Positions 6,781 through 13,903 of a stretch of 17,322 bases of DNA are shown here, piece after piece. Position 1 is the first letter of the stretch, and each line of letters begins with the position of its first letter. The translations under genes and the position numbers were made by a program. This DNA comes from CAZUDI01 sp964618975 (lineage in GTDB: Bacteria > Desulfobacterota > Desulfomonilia > UBA1062): the NCBI GenBank assembly GCA_964618975.1, contig CAZUDI010000071.1:1-17322 (forward strand), read 5' to 3'. A model generated the notes under the pieces. It worked only from the letters and a program-made list of their open reading frames with translations. It did not search any database and was not told the DNA's origin.

Positions 6781-7787
6781 CAAAGCACCTCCTTGTTCCG
6801 GTTCCAGGGCACCCGGGTGCCCAGCAGTGGAATCTCCCGCCCGCAGTCCGGACAGCGATTGTCCCGGCAGTGGAAGGCGCTCAGCCTGTCGCCGCCGCAC
6901 CCCAGGCTGAAGCGCTCGATGACCTCCCGGCCGCACCCTGGACAGAGCGTATTGACCCAGTCCGAGCCCACGAAATTGTGAAAATAGACATGTTCCAGCC
7001 TGGTGCGGGCGGAGTGCAGGGCCGTATTGATGCCGTCAATGCTGGGGTAGCGGGTATCGTGCATCTCGTGCTCGGGCAGGAGACGGAAGACGTGCCAGGG
7101 GATGCGGGGATCGAGGTCGGCCAGGAAATCCGCCATGGCATCGAGCTCGTGATCATTGACCCCCTCTATCACTGGCGTGACCACCTCCAGGTGGCATACC
7201 TGCGCCAGGCGGCGGATGTTGCGCAGTACCGGCTCGAGGCGAGTGACCCCGATATATTCCCGATAGAAAGCATCATTCATGCCCTTCAGGCTGACGCCAA
7301 CAAAGCTGAAGATCTCTGAGAGCATCTCGAGTGAGGCCTCCGTGTTGTAGCCATTGGCCAGACAACCCATGGGCAGACCGGCCCTGGCGGCATACCACTT
7401 GACCTCTCTCAGGCTCGGGAGGGAGACCGTGGGCTCGTTGACGTTGAAGACGATATTGTGACACTTGAGCTGCAAGGCGCGGGTGACCAGGACCTCGGGT
7501 GTCATGGCGAACATGCCCTCCACCTGCCCAGCGGGGTCCTGGCGGGCGATGAAGCCGTTCGAGCAGTAGCGGCACCTGAAATTACATCCGAAGGTGCCGA
7601 TGGTAAGCGTCCGGCTGCCCGGATAGGCATGGTAGAAGGGCATGGACTCGATGCGCGAAACCGATATCTGGCTCCAGCGGTGGGGGAAGCGCTCCTCGAT
7701 GCCGTCCTGTCCCGCCACGTACATCCCGCAGCGTCCGAAGCGTTCCGGGCCTAGTTCGCACCGCCACTCGCAATAGTTACATCGCAT
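6780..7787 (-). CDS. AmrS/PflA-like radical SAM protein with C-terminal zinc-ribbon-like region
   Basis: This 335-residue protein belongs to the COG1180-type radical SAM enzymes (pyruvate-formate-lyase activase and AmmeMemoRadiSam AmrS relatives). The SAM cluster motif is CNFRCRYC (C68, C72, C75). The N-terminus carries Cys at 3, 6, 10 and 20, as in the AmrS-like CxxCxxxC...CG head. The C-terminus has CPGC (282/285), C297, C307 and CPDC (312/315), resembling the AmrS tail and probably binding zinc or a second cluster. The partners memo and ammecr1 are not in the window. The ATG at 7787 has GGAGG 7 bases upstream and lies 37 bases inside the preceding ATPase gene, so translation is probably coupled. 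The target is unknown; linkage to the importer suggests it acts on the imported compound or builds a cofactor from it. Confidence 0.85.
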   Translation of the reverse strand: MRCNYCEWRCELGPERFGRCGMYVAGQDGIEERFPHRWSQISVSRIESMPFYHAYPGSRTLTIGTFGCNFRCRYCSNGFIARQDPAGQVEGMFAMTPEVLVTRALQLKCHNIVFNVNEPTVSLPSLREVKWYAARAGLPMGCLANGYNTEASLEMLSEIFSFVGVSLKGMNDAFYREYIGVTRLEPVLRNIRRLAQVCHLEVVTPVIEGVNDHELDAMADFLADLDPRIPWHVFRLLPEHEMHDTRYPSIDGINTALHSARTRLEHVYFHNFVGSDWVNTLCPGCGREVIERFSLGCGGDRLSAFHCRDNRCPDCGREIPLLGTRVPWNRNKEVL

Positions 7788-8608
7788 ATCTCAGCCTCCC
7801 TCTCCTGGTTGGACAGCCCCTCGTTCGCACCCCAGCCCTCCCCGCGGGGCGTGACCACCCGCAATCCCCGTGAGGTAATATCGGTCTGTATGTTTTCTCC
7901 CAGGACCTGCCGCAGGAGGCGGTCGTGCATGACCTCCTCCAGGGGGCCCTGGGCCACGACCCGCCCCTGCTTCAGCATCGCCACCCGGTCGCAATAGAAC
8001 AGCGCCAGGTTGGGGTCATGCAGCGTGATCAGGGCCGTCACCCCCCGTTTCTTCACCACATCCCGCATCAGGGCCATCATGGCGTGCTGGTTGGCGAAAT
8101 CCAGATGGGCGTTGGGCTCGTCCAGCAACATGAGGGGGGCGTCCTGAAACAAGGCGCGGGCCAGCATCACGAGCTGACGTTCCCCGCCCGAGATCTGGTT
8201 GAAGGGCCTGTGCGCCAGATGCTCGATGCCCACCTCCCGCATCACCTCCAGGGCCCGCTCAGATTCGGCCCGGGAAGGGGCCTCCCACGGCCGGATGCGC
8301 GCCGCCGATCCCATCAGGGTCATTTCCCGGCACGAAAAGGGGAAGGCGCACTGACAGCCCTGGGGCACCACACTGATCAGGCGGGCCACCGCGATTCTCT
8401 TGAGGCCGTTAACCTCCGTCCCGCAGGCGACCACCCGGCCCCGGGCGGGCCTCAGGACGGCGTTGATGCAACGCATGAGTGTGGTCTTGCCGGAGCCGTT
8501 GCGCCCCATCAGGGCGCAGATGCTGCCCCCTTCCACCCGCAGGTTAACGTCGCCTAGCACCATGGTCTTGCCGTAACCGGCGCATAAGTCTTCAATGTGC
8601 AGGCTCAC
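7751..8608 (-). CDS. ABC importer ATP-binding protein, FepC/BtuD type
   Basis: This 285-residue cytoplasmic ATPase drives a type II ABC importer. It shows Walker A GRNGSGKTT (35-43), a Q-loop region at VPQG (81-84), the signature ISGGERQ (139-145), Walker B LMLLDEP (159-165), D-loop NAHLD (166-170) and the H-loop His197. The order and length match FepC/FhuC/BtuD proteins that power uptake of iron chelates, heme or cobalamin. The start is GTG with GGGAGG about 5-6 bases upstream. It overlaps the permease gene by 17 bases and the radical SAM gene by 37 bases. The last 40 residues or so, beyond the usual family end, are weakly conserved in appearance and encode the overlap. Confidence 0.93.
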   Translation of the reverse strand: MSLHIEDLCAGYGKTMVLGDVNLRVEGGSICALMGRNGSGKTTLMRCINAVLRPARGRVVACGTEVNGLKRIAVARLISVVPQGCQCAFPFSCREMTLMGSAARIRPWEAPSRAESERALEVMREVGIEHLAHRPFNQISGGERQLVMLARALFQDAPLMLLDEPNAHLDFANQHAMMALMRDVVKKRGVTALITLHDPNLALFYCDRVAMLKQGRVVAQGPLEEVMHDRLLRQVLGENIQTDITSRGLRVVTPRGEGWGANEGLSNQEREAEICDVTIASGGAN

Positions 8609-9611
8609 TATCCCCTCCCAAGGCCTTCTTCTTCACCACCAGATAGCCCAGAAAGGGCGCCCCGAAGATGGAGGTGATGATGCTGATGGGAATCTCGGAC
8701 ACCAGGATCGAGCGCGCCAGCGTATCCATCAGCAGCAGGAATGTCCCTCCCAGGATGGCGGTGGCCGGGATCAGCCGCCGGTGATCCGGGCCCACCAGAT
8801 AACGGGCGATGTGGGGCATGATAAGCCCCACCCAGGCGATCGTGCCCACCGCCGCCACCGAGGAGGCCACCATCAGCGTGCTGACCCCCACGTAGAACAG
8901 ACGCCAGCGGAAGACATCGATCCCCAGGGAGAGGGCATCCTCCTCATGCTGGGTCATCATATTCAGCCGCCAGCTGAACACGCACAGCAGCACAGACCCC
9001 GCCACCACGATCGGCACCGTGATCTGAACCTTGGTCCAAGAAGCCACATGGAAGCTGCCCATGATCCAGAACACGATCTGGGCCAACTGGTCGTAGGGGT
9101 TGGCAATGTACATCAGGATGGAGAGCCCGGCCTGGAAGAAGGCCGAGACCACGATGCCCGAGATTACCAGCACGGCGGCCGAGCGGTCCCAGCTGTGAGA
9201 GGCCAGCAGGTAGGCCAGGGATACGGCGATCACCCCGAACACGAAGGCACTGCCCTGCACGGCCAGGGTCACATTCAGCAGGAACATGATGGCCAGGGCC
9301 GCGCCGAAACAAGATCCGGCCGTCACCCCCAGGATGTCCGGTGCAGCCAGGGGATTGCGGAAAAGGGCCTGGAATACCGCACCGGCAATGGAGATGCCGC
9401 TGCCTACGGCAAAGCTCATGATAATGCGGGGCAGACGGATGTTCCAGAAGATGAGCTGCATCTCCATCGGCGGCGCATCGATACCGTTAAGCCCCCCACC
9501 CAGCAGCCGCAGCAGCCCCCCGAGGCCGATGGGGTAGCGCCCCACGCACAGGGAAACGAGCAGGCTCCCCCCACAGAAAAGGACTATCAGCAGCCGTGTG
9601 CGCCTCTTCAT
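8592..9611 (-). CDS. FecCD-family ABC transporter permease
   Basis: This 339-residue inner-membrane permease is of the BtuC/FecCD/HmuU family, which forms a homodimeric channel of about 10 helices per subunit for iron chelates, heme or B12. Typical stretches are the opening KRRTRLLIVLF, RLPRIIMSFAVGSGISIAGAVFQALFRNPLAAPDILG (given here as two adjoining parts: RLPRIIMSFAVGSGISIAGA and VFQALFRNPLAAPDILG), LGIDVFRWR near the coupling helix, and GTIAWVGLIMPHIARYLVGPDHR in the last third (GLIMPHIAR is the family mark). The frame is open up to 9677, but that codon is TTG; the ATG at 9611 has GAGGGG five bases ahead and gives the normal family length. It follows the binding-protein gene after 72 bases and overlaps the ATPase gene. 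Confidence 0.93.
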   Translation of the reverse strand: MKRRTRLLIVLFCGGSLLVSLCVGRYPIGLGGLLRLLGGGLNGIDAPPMEMQLIFWNIRLPRIIMSFAVGSGISIAGAVFQALFRNPLAAPDILGVTAGSCFGAALAIMFLLNVTLAVQGSAFVFGVIAVSLAYLLASHSWDRSAAVLVISGIVVSAFFQAGLSILMYIANPYDQLAQIVFWIMGSFHVASWTKVQITVPIVVAGSVLLCVFSWRLNMMTQHEEDALSLGIDVFRWRLFYVGVSTLMVASSVAAVGTIAWVGLIMPHIARYLVGPDHRRLIPATAILGGTFLLLMDTLARSILVSEIPISIITSIFGAPFLGYLVVKKKALGGDSEPAH

Positions 9612-9683
9612 CTCTGCCCCTCTGACGGCCTCTCTCGGCCGTATCCGATGAAACATCTCGTGTACATGCGCAATCAAGGGCCG

Positions 9684-10760
9684 CTAAAGGCGACCGCCCA
9701 GAGCCGTGAACGAATGCCCCAGATAACGGGTATAAAACTCGTCGGCGACCTGCACGAGGTCCACATCCGTGAATCTTTCCGGATACAGGGTCTTGGCCGT
9801 CCAGAGCACCCCCAACACGCAGTGGGGGGCCGGATAGTCCCACCAGCCCACGTTGGACGGAAAGATGTGGACCTTAGCCGTCTTGATGGCCGCGACCGTG
9901 GCGTACTGGGGGTTTTCCAGCACAGAGTCAAGGCCATAGGTGGAAAGCGTCGATCCCAGCAGGATTACATCCGGGTTCCATACAGCCACCTGTTCGGGCG
10001 AGACATCGGCCCAGAATCCCTTAAGCGCAGCCGCGACATTGACGGCCCCTGCAAGCTCCAGCATCGGGGTCTGCAGCATCTCGCCCGTGGCTACCGTATA
10101 CACGCTCTTAGGCCCGGCGAACATGACCCTTTTGCGCTCGGGGAGATCCGTGATACGCCCCTTGACCAGATCCAGGATGCGGCGGCAATCCTGCAGGTAG
10201 GACTCGGCCTTGTCCTCACACCCCAAAACCATGGCCACCAGCCTCACGGCCGTGAAACTCTCTTCCAGGGTCTCGCCCCGCACGGCGATCACCCGGATGC
10301 CGGCGTCTTCGAGCTGCCGCATGTCCGAGCGGTCGAAGGAGGCATATACAAAGGCCACCTGCGGCCTGAGCCCCACCAGACCCTCGATGGAAATCTCGTG
10401 CCCCTCCAGCATATGCGGCAGGGCCGCGAAATGCTTATCCACCGCCGCCACGGCCGCGGCCTCTATCCCGTAAAGGGCCTGTTCGACCAGCTTGTCCTGC
10501 TGTCCGAGGGCATAGACGATCTTGCCCCCGAAGTGGTGCAAGGCCGCAATGCGGTTTATTTCCGCAGGAACAGTCACCTCCCGTCCCAGTTGATCCTTGA
10601 TAAGACGGGTCTTTTCCTTAACCGGCCCCGGTCGGTGACAACCCGGCAAACCGGCGAGCACCATGATCACGACCAGCAGCAACCACGGAACAGGGGAGAT
10701 CCTTAAGCGTGCAGCGACGAGATGTGCCTCCTGGATGATACCTGACGGGTAGCGAGACAT
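9684..10760 (-). CDS. TroA/FepB-type ABC substrate-binding lipoprotein
   Basis: This 358-residue protein captures the substrate outside the inner membrane for the FecCD importer encoded next to it. The N-terminus has a basic lead and a hydrophobic stretch WLLLVVIMVLAGLPGC with Cys41 as likely lipid-anchored residue; Pro at -2 makes the lipobox slightly unusual. The mature part opens with IKDQLGREVTVPAEINRIAAL (KDQLGREVTVP is typical of COG0614 proteins) and has the two lobes joined by a long helix (about 180-205). Near the end WWDYPAPHCVLGVLWTAKTL matches a motif common in this family in anaerobes. Possible ligand contacts such as H75/H76 cannot be confirmed. The ATG has GGGAGGG seven bases upstream. 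It is the first gene of the operon and has its own promoter. The substrate is not known. Confidence 0.9.
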   Translation of the reverse strand: MSRYPSGIIQEAHLVAARLRISPVPWLLLVVIMVLAGLPGCHRPGPVKEKTRLIKDQLGREVTVPAEINRIAALHHFGGKIVYALGQQDKLVEQALYGIEAAAVAAVDKHFAALPHMLEGHEISIEGLVGLRPQVAFVYASFDRSDMRQLEDAGIRVIAVRGETLEESFTAVRLVAMVLGCEDKAESYLQDCRRILDLVKGRITDLPERKRVMFAGPKSVYTVATGEMLQTPMLELAGAVNVAAALKGFWADVSPEQVAVWNPDVILLGSTLSTYGLDSVLENPQYATVAAIKTAKVHIFPSNVGWWDYPAPHCVLGVLWTAKTLYPERFTDVDLVQVADEFYTRYLGHSFTALGGRL

Positions 10761-10785
10761 CGAAAAACCCTCCCTGTGGAGCGAG

Positions 10786-10814
10786 GATATACCAATTTTA
10801 TTATGTTTTGTAAA
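10786..10814 (-). promoter_or_regulatory. Sigma70-type promoter of the importer/radical SAM operon
   Basis: Minus-strand TTTACA (10814-10809) is followed after exactly 17 bases by TATATC (10791-10786). The predicted start near 10779 leaves a leader of about 19 bases carrying GGGAGGG. Such a short leader leaves no room for a riboswitch. I see no convincing Fur box. Confidence 0.55.
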
Positions 10815-10835
10815 GCATTCAACAATAAACCGTAG

Positions 10836-10873
10836 CCTGCAGGTGGGTATGGAAAAATATCGCGAAGTATACT
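10836..10873. promoter_or_regulatory. Two 8-bp palindromes in the divergent intergenic region
   Basis: CCTGCAGG (10836-10843) and AGTATACT (10866-10873) are perfect palindromes between the divergent importer and RNase HI genes. The second contains TATACT, a possible -10 for the plus-strand pair, though no -35 is visible. Operator roles are possible but short palindromes are common. Confidence 0.25.
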
Positions 10874-10903
10874 AAGTAAGGCCCACACCGATCACGAAAA
10901 CAC

Positions 10904-10924
10904 CGGTGCGGCCCGGGCGCACCG
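10904..10924 (+). other. GC-rich hairpin in the leader of the RNase HI gene
   Basis: CGGTGCG (10904-10910) pairs with CGCACCG (10918-10924) around a 7-base loop. It ends six bases before the AAGGA ribosome site (10931-10935), so it could influence initiation of the RNase HI gene. Confidence 0.35.
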
Positions 10925-10942
10925 CCAGAAAAGGAACACGCG

Positions 10943-11683
10943 ATGGCAAGGACAAAGAAATTCTATGCCGTGGCCAAGGGGCGCAAGCCCGGCATCTATA
11001 CGGACTGGTTCGGTCCAAAGGGCGCCGAGGCGCAGATCCGCGGCGTTAACGGGGCGCGTTATAAGGGTTTCGCAACCCTGAGCGAGGCCCAGCAGTGGCT
11101 GGAGGACCCGGGCACCACCAGGTCCGCCCCCCGCAGGCAGGCCCCCGACGCCCCCGGGGACGCCGCCGAGGTGAGTCCGGGAACGATCATCATCTACACC
11201 GACGGCGGCTGCCGGGGCAACCCGGGTCCGGGCGGATACGGCGTGGTCATCCTCGACGATACCGGCAGGGTCGAGCTTTCCGGCGGTTTCCGCTTGACCA
11301 CCAACAACCGCATGGAGCTCCTGGCCGGCATCGTGGCCCTCGAGGCGCTGCCGCGGCCGTCCATCGTACTCCTGCACAGCGATTCGCGCTACGTGGTCAA
11401 TGGCATAAGCAAGGGCTGGGCCAAAAAATGGCGCGCCAACAACTGGATGCGCACCCGCAGCGAGCCCGCCGAGAACGCCGATCTCTGGGCGAGACTGCTG
11501 GAGTCGTGCGAAAGACACCAGGTGAAATTCATCTGGGTGCCAGGACATGCCGGTCACGATGAAAACGAGCGCTGCGACCTGTTGGCCACCCGCGCGGCCG
11601 ACGGCACCGATCTCGCGGAGGACAGCGCCTATGAGCAGGGCCGCACAACGGTCCTCGGCCGCCTGTTCGGCAAGGTTGAGTGA
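10943..11683 (+). CDS. rnhA: Ribonuclease HI with N-terminal hybrid-binding domain
   Basis: This 246-residue enzyme cuts the RNA strand of RNA-DNA hybrids, removing primers and R-loops. Residues 3-53 (KKFYAVAKGRKPGIYTDW and on to GFATLSEAQQWL) are the small RNase H hybrid-binding domain known from eukaryotic RNase H1 and caulimovirus viroplasmin. A Pro/Ala-rich linker (54-80) leads to the catalytic domain (81-220). The complete active site is present: D87 in YTDGG, E125 in NNRMELL, D147 in HSDSRYV, H202 in GHAGH and D212 in ENERCD. E. coli RnhA lacks the extra domain and is about 155 residues long. The ATG follows AAGGA by 7 bases. Uup starts 15 bases after the stop, so the two are probably one transcript. 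Confidence 0.96.
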   Translation: MARTKKFYAVAKGRKPGIYTDWFGPKGAEAQIRGVNGARYKGFATLSEAQQWLEDPGTTRSAPRRQAPDAPGDAAEVSPGTIIIYTDGGCRGNPGPGGYGVVILDDTGRVELSGGFRLTTNNRMELLAGIVALEALPRPSIVLLHSDSRYVVNGISKGWAKKWRANNWMRTRSEPAENADLWARLLESCERHQVKFIWVPGHAGHDENERCDLLATRAADGTDLAEDSAYEQGRTTVLGRLFGKVE

Positions 11684-11698
11684 GGGCCTTTCCCCCGT

Positions 11699-13582
11699 AT
11701 GCCCCTGCTGACCGTAAAGGACGTGAGTCTGAGCTTCGGCGGTCCACCTCTGCTCGACAAGGTGAATCTGAAGATCGTCCCCGGCGAGAAGATCTGCCTG
11801 ATCGGACGCAACGGCAGCGGCAAGTCCACCCTGCTGAAGCTGATGCACGGCGATCTCTCCCCTGACAGCGGCACGCTGACCAGGGCCCCGGGACTGAAAA
11901 CCGCCCTGCTGCCGCAGGAGGTGCCCTCGGATCTGGAGGGCAGCGTCTACGATGTGGTGGCCTCCGGACAGCCGCAGCATGCGGCCTGGCTGCGCGAATA
12001 CCAGAGGCTCTGTCTGCAGCTCGAAGAGCGTTCTGAGCCCGCCTGTCTGGAGAGGCTGGAACGCACCCAGCAGGCCCTCGAGGTTTCCGGCGCCTGGGAT
12101 CTGCATCAGCAGGTCCTCACGGTCATCGCCCGGTTAGGCCTGAAGGGTCACGCGGCGTGCCGCGCACTCTCGGCCGGGCTCAAACGCCGGGTATACCTGG
12201 CACGGGCGCTCCTGAGCGAGCCCGACCTCCTGCTGCTGGACGAACCCACCAATCATCTCGATATCGAGACCATCGTCTGGATGGAGCAGTTCCTGGAGCG
12301 CTCGGCCAAAACCATGGTCTTCATCACCCATGACCGGGCCTTTCTCAGCCGGCTGGCAAGCTCCATCGTGGAGCTCGACCGGGCCAGGCTGCTCGTCTTC
12401 GGCGGCGATTATGACCACTACCTCCAACGCAAAGATGAACTGCTCGAGAACGAACAGCGGCAGCAGGCCGCCTTCGACAAGCAACTGCAGCGCGAGGAGG
12501 CCTGGATCAGACAGGGCATCAAGGCCCGCCGCACACGCAACGAGGGACGGGTGCGGGCACTGAAGGAGATGCGCGCCGTAATCCAGCACCGCCATGCCGG
12601 GAATGGCACGGTGCGCGCCCTCTTGCAGGAGGCCGAGCGCTCGGGCAAGCTGGTCATCGACGCACACGACATCGCCTTTGCCTATGGCGAGCATCTAGTC
12701 CTCGAGGCCTTCTCGACCACCATCCTGAGGGGTGAGAAGGTCGGCATCATCGGCCCCAACGGCTGTGGCAAGACCACGCTCCTGCGCCTGCTGCTGGGCG
12801 AGCTGACACCGCACAAGGGCCAGGTGCGGCACGGCGCCCGGTTGCAGGTGGCCTATTTCGACCAGCTGAGGGCCCAGCTCGACGAAAACAAGACCCTGCA
12901 ACAGAACGTAGCCGAAGACGGCGACACGGTCTTCGTGGGCGGCAAGCCCCGGCACGTCATCGGCTACCTGCAGGACTTCCTGTTCTCGCCCACCCAGGCC
13001 CGCTCACCCATCACAACCCTTTCCGGCGGGGAGCGCAACCGCCTCCTGCTGGCCAAACTCTTCACCCGGCCCTCCAACGTCCTGGTACTGGACGAGCCGA
13101 CCAACGATCTGGATGCCGAAACCCTTGAACTGCTGGAAGCCATGCTCATTGAGTATGCCGGCACGGTGCTCATGGTGAGCCATGACCGCGCCTTCCTGAA
13201 CCATGTGGCCAGTTCCACCCTGGTATTCGAAGGTCATACCAGGGTACACGAATACGTGGGCGGCTATGACGACTGGCTGCGCCAGCGGCCCCGGGAGGAG
13301 GCACCGCCGCTCAGGAAGACCAGGCCCCGTCGGGAGCCCGCGGGGCCCCGCCGGCTTAGTTTCAAGGAGCAACACGAACTCGAGGGGCTGCCCGAAATTA
13401 TCGACAAGCTGGAGGGGAACAGACGCGCCCTCTATGAAAGCCTTTCCGATCCCGAGCTGTATCGCAGTGCCGGGACAGACATCGCCGCGCTGCAAGCCAG
13501 ACTCGACGAGCTTGAGCATGAGCTGGCAGCGGCCTATGCCCGCTGGGAGGAACTGGAGGACCTGGCCCTCACCACTGCCTGA
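11699..13582 (+). CDS. uup: ABC-F ATPase Uup
   Basis: This 627-residue soluble protein has two ABC ATPase domains and no membrane segments, as in the ABC-F family that acts on ribosomes or branched DNA. Domain 1 has Walker A GRNGSGKST (36-44), Walker B LLLLDEPTNHLD (177-188) and the switch His211. Its signature is LSAGLKRR (157-164) instead of the usual LSGG form. The linker (about 243-320) is charged and helical. Domain 2 has GPNGCGKTT (352-360), LSGGERNR (441-448) and VLVLDEPTNDLD (461-472). A basic Pro/Arg stretch (about 529-553) is followed by a C-terminal coiled coil (about 555-622), the feature that marks Uup among ABC-F proteins. The ATG has GAGGG about 12 bases upstream. In E. coli, Uup deals with recombination intermediates and ribosome function; the exact role here is not shown. 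Confidence 0.92.
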   Translation: MPLLTVKDVSLSFGGPPLLDKVNLKIVPGEKICLIGRNGSGKSTLLKLMHGDLSPDSGTLTRAPGLKTALLPQEVPSDLEGSVYDVVASGQPQHAAWLREYQRLCLQLEERSEPACLERLERTQQALEVSGAWDLHQQVLTVIARLGLKGHAACRALSAGLKRRVYLARALLSEPDLLLLDEPTNHLDIETIVWMEQFLERSAKTMVFITHDRAFLSRLASSIVELDRARLLVFGGDYDHYLQRKDELLENEQRQQAAFDKQLQREEAWIRQGIKARRTRNEGRVRALKEMRAVIQHRHAGNGTVRALLQEAERSGKLVIDAHDIAFAYGEHLVLEAFSTTILRGEKVGIIGPNGCGKTTLLRLLLGELTPHKGQVRHGARLQVAYFDQLRAQLDENKTLQQNVAEDGDTVFVGGKPRHVIGYLQDFLFSPTQARSPITTLSGGERNRLLLAKLFTRPSNVLVLDEPTNDLDAETLELLEAMLIEYAGTVLMVSHDRAFLNHVASSTLVFEGHTRVHEYVGGYDDWLRQRPREEAPPLRKTRPRREPAGPRRLSFKEQHELEGLPEIIDKLEGNRRALYESLSDPELYRSAGTDIAALQARLDELEHELAAAYARWEELEDLALTTA

Positions 13583-13903
13583 GCAGAGCTCCCATGCATG
13601 GAGATGCCATCTTTATGTCCGCCCGTCCCTACCACAGACATGGACATGTACCCACGGGCACTGCCTGGGAAGCCGAGGGTATCCGATCCCGAGTGCCTAA
13701 GGATCACGATCGGGATCATGGAGGCCCAGCGCATACGGATCGATAGCACCTCAGGCCCGAGGTACTAGGCTTCTCTCTCGGTGGCGGGAGAGACAAGATT
13801 AACTCATGGATATGAACCCCAGTGCAAGCCCAAGACCCGCCTTGACGCCGCAAGGAGTTCAGGCGTTCGACCCATAGCGATTAAAGCCACGATGGAGGGA
13901 AGG
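13583..13903. other. 321-base gap without a recognisable gene
   Basis: No plausible coding frame, tRNA or riboswitch is seen. It holds a 10-bp palindrome CCATGCATGG (13592-13601) ten bases after the Uup stop and an 8-bp inverted repeat GATCCCGA/TCGGGATC (13685-13692 and 13710-13717, 17-base loop). A 6-bp TCTCTC/GAGAGA pair lies at 13774-13779 and 13788-13793. None has a T-run typical of an intrinsic terminator. A promoter for the next gene should lie here, but I could not find a convincing one. Confidence 0.5.

Noticed and set aside
9612..9677. Longer form of the FecCD permease starting at 9677
   Set aside because: The codon is TTG, the added 22 residues are charged and unlike the family, and ATG 9611 has a good ribosome site.
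8595..10706. Plus-strand open frame of 703 codons
   Set aside because: It lies opposite three well-supported transporter genes and is rich in His, Gln, Gly and Asp, as expected for an antisense shadow.
10761..10942. Cobalamin riboswitch or Fur box in front of the importer operon
   Set aside because: The predicted leader is only about 19 bases and no B12-box or clear Fur palindrome is visible.
10892..12106. Minus-strand open frame of 404 codons
   Set aside because: It is antisense to rnhA and uup, both with complete catalytic motifs, and has no domain of its own.
13534..13749. Small minus-strand gene after uup
   Set aside because: It overlaps the end of uup, is Ser/Arg-rich and has no ribosome site or family resemblance.
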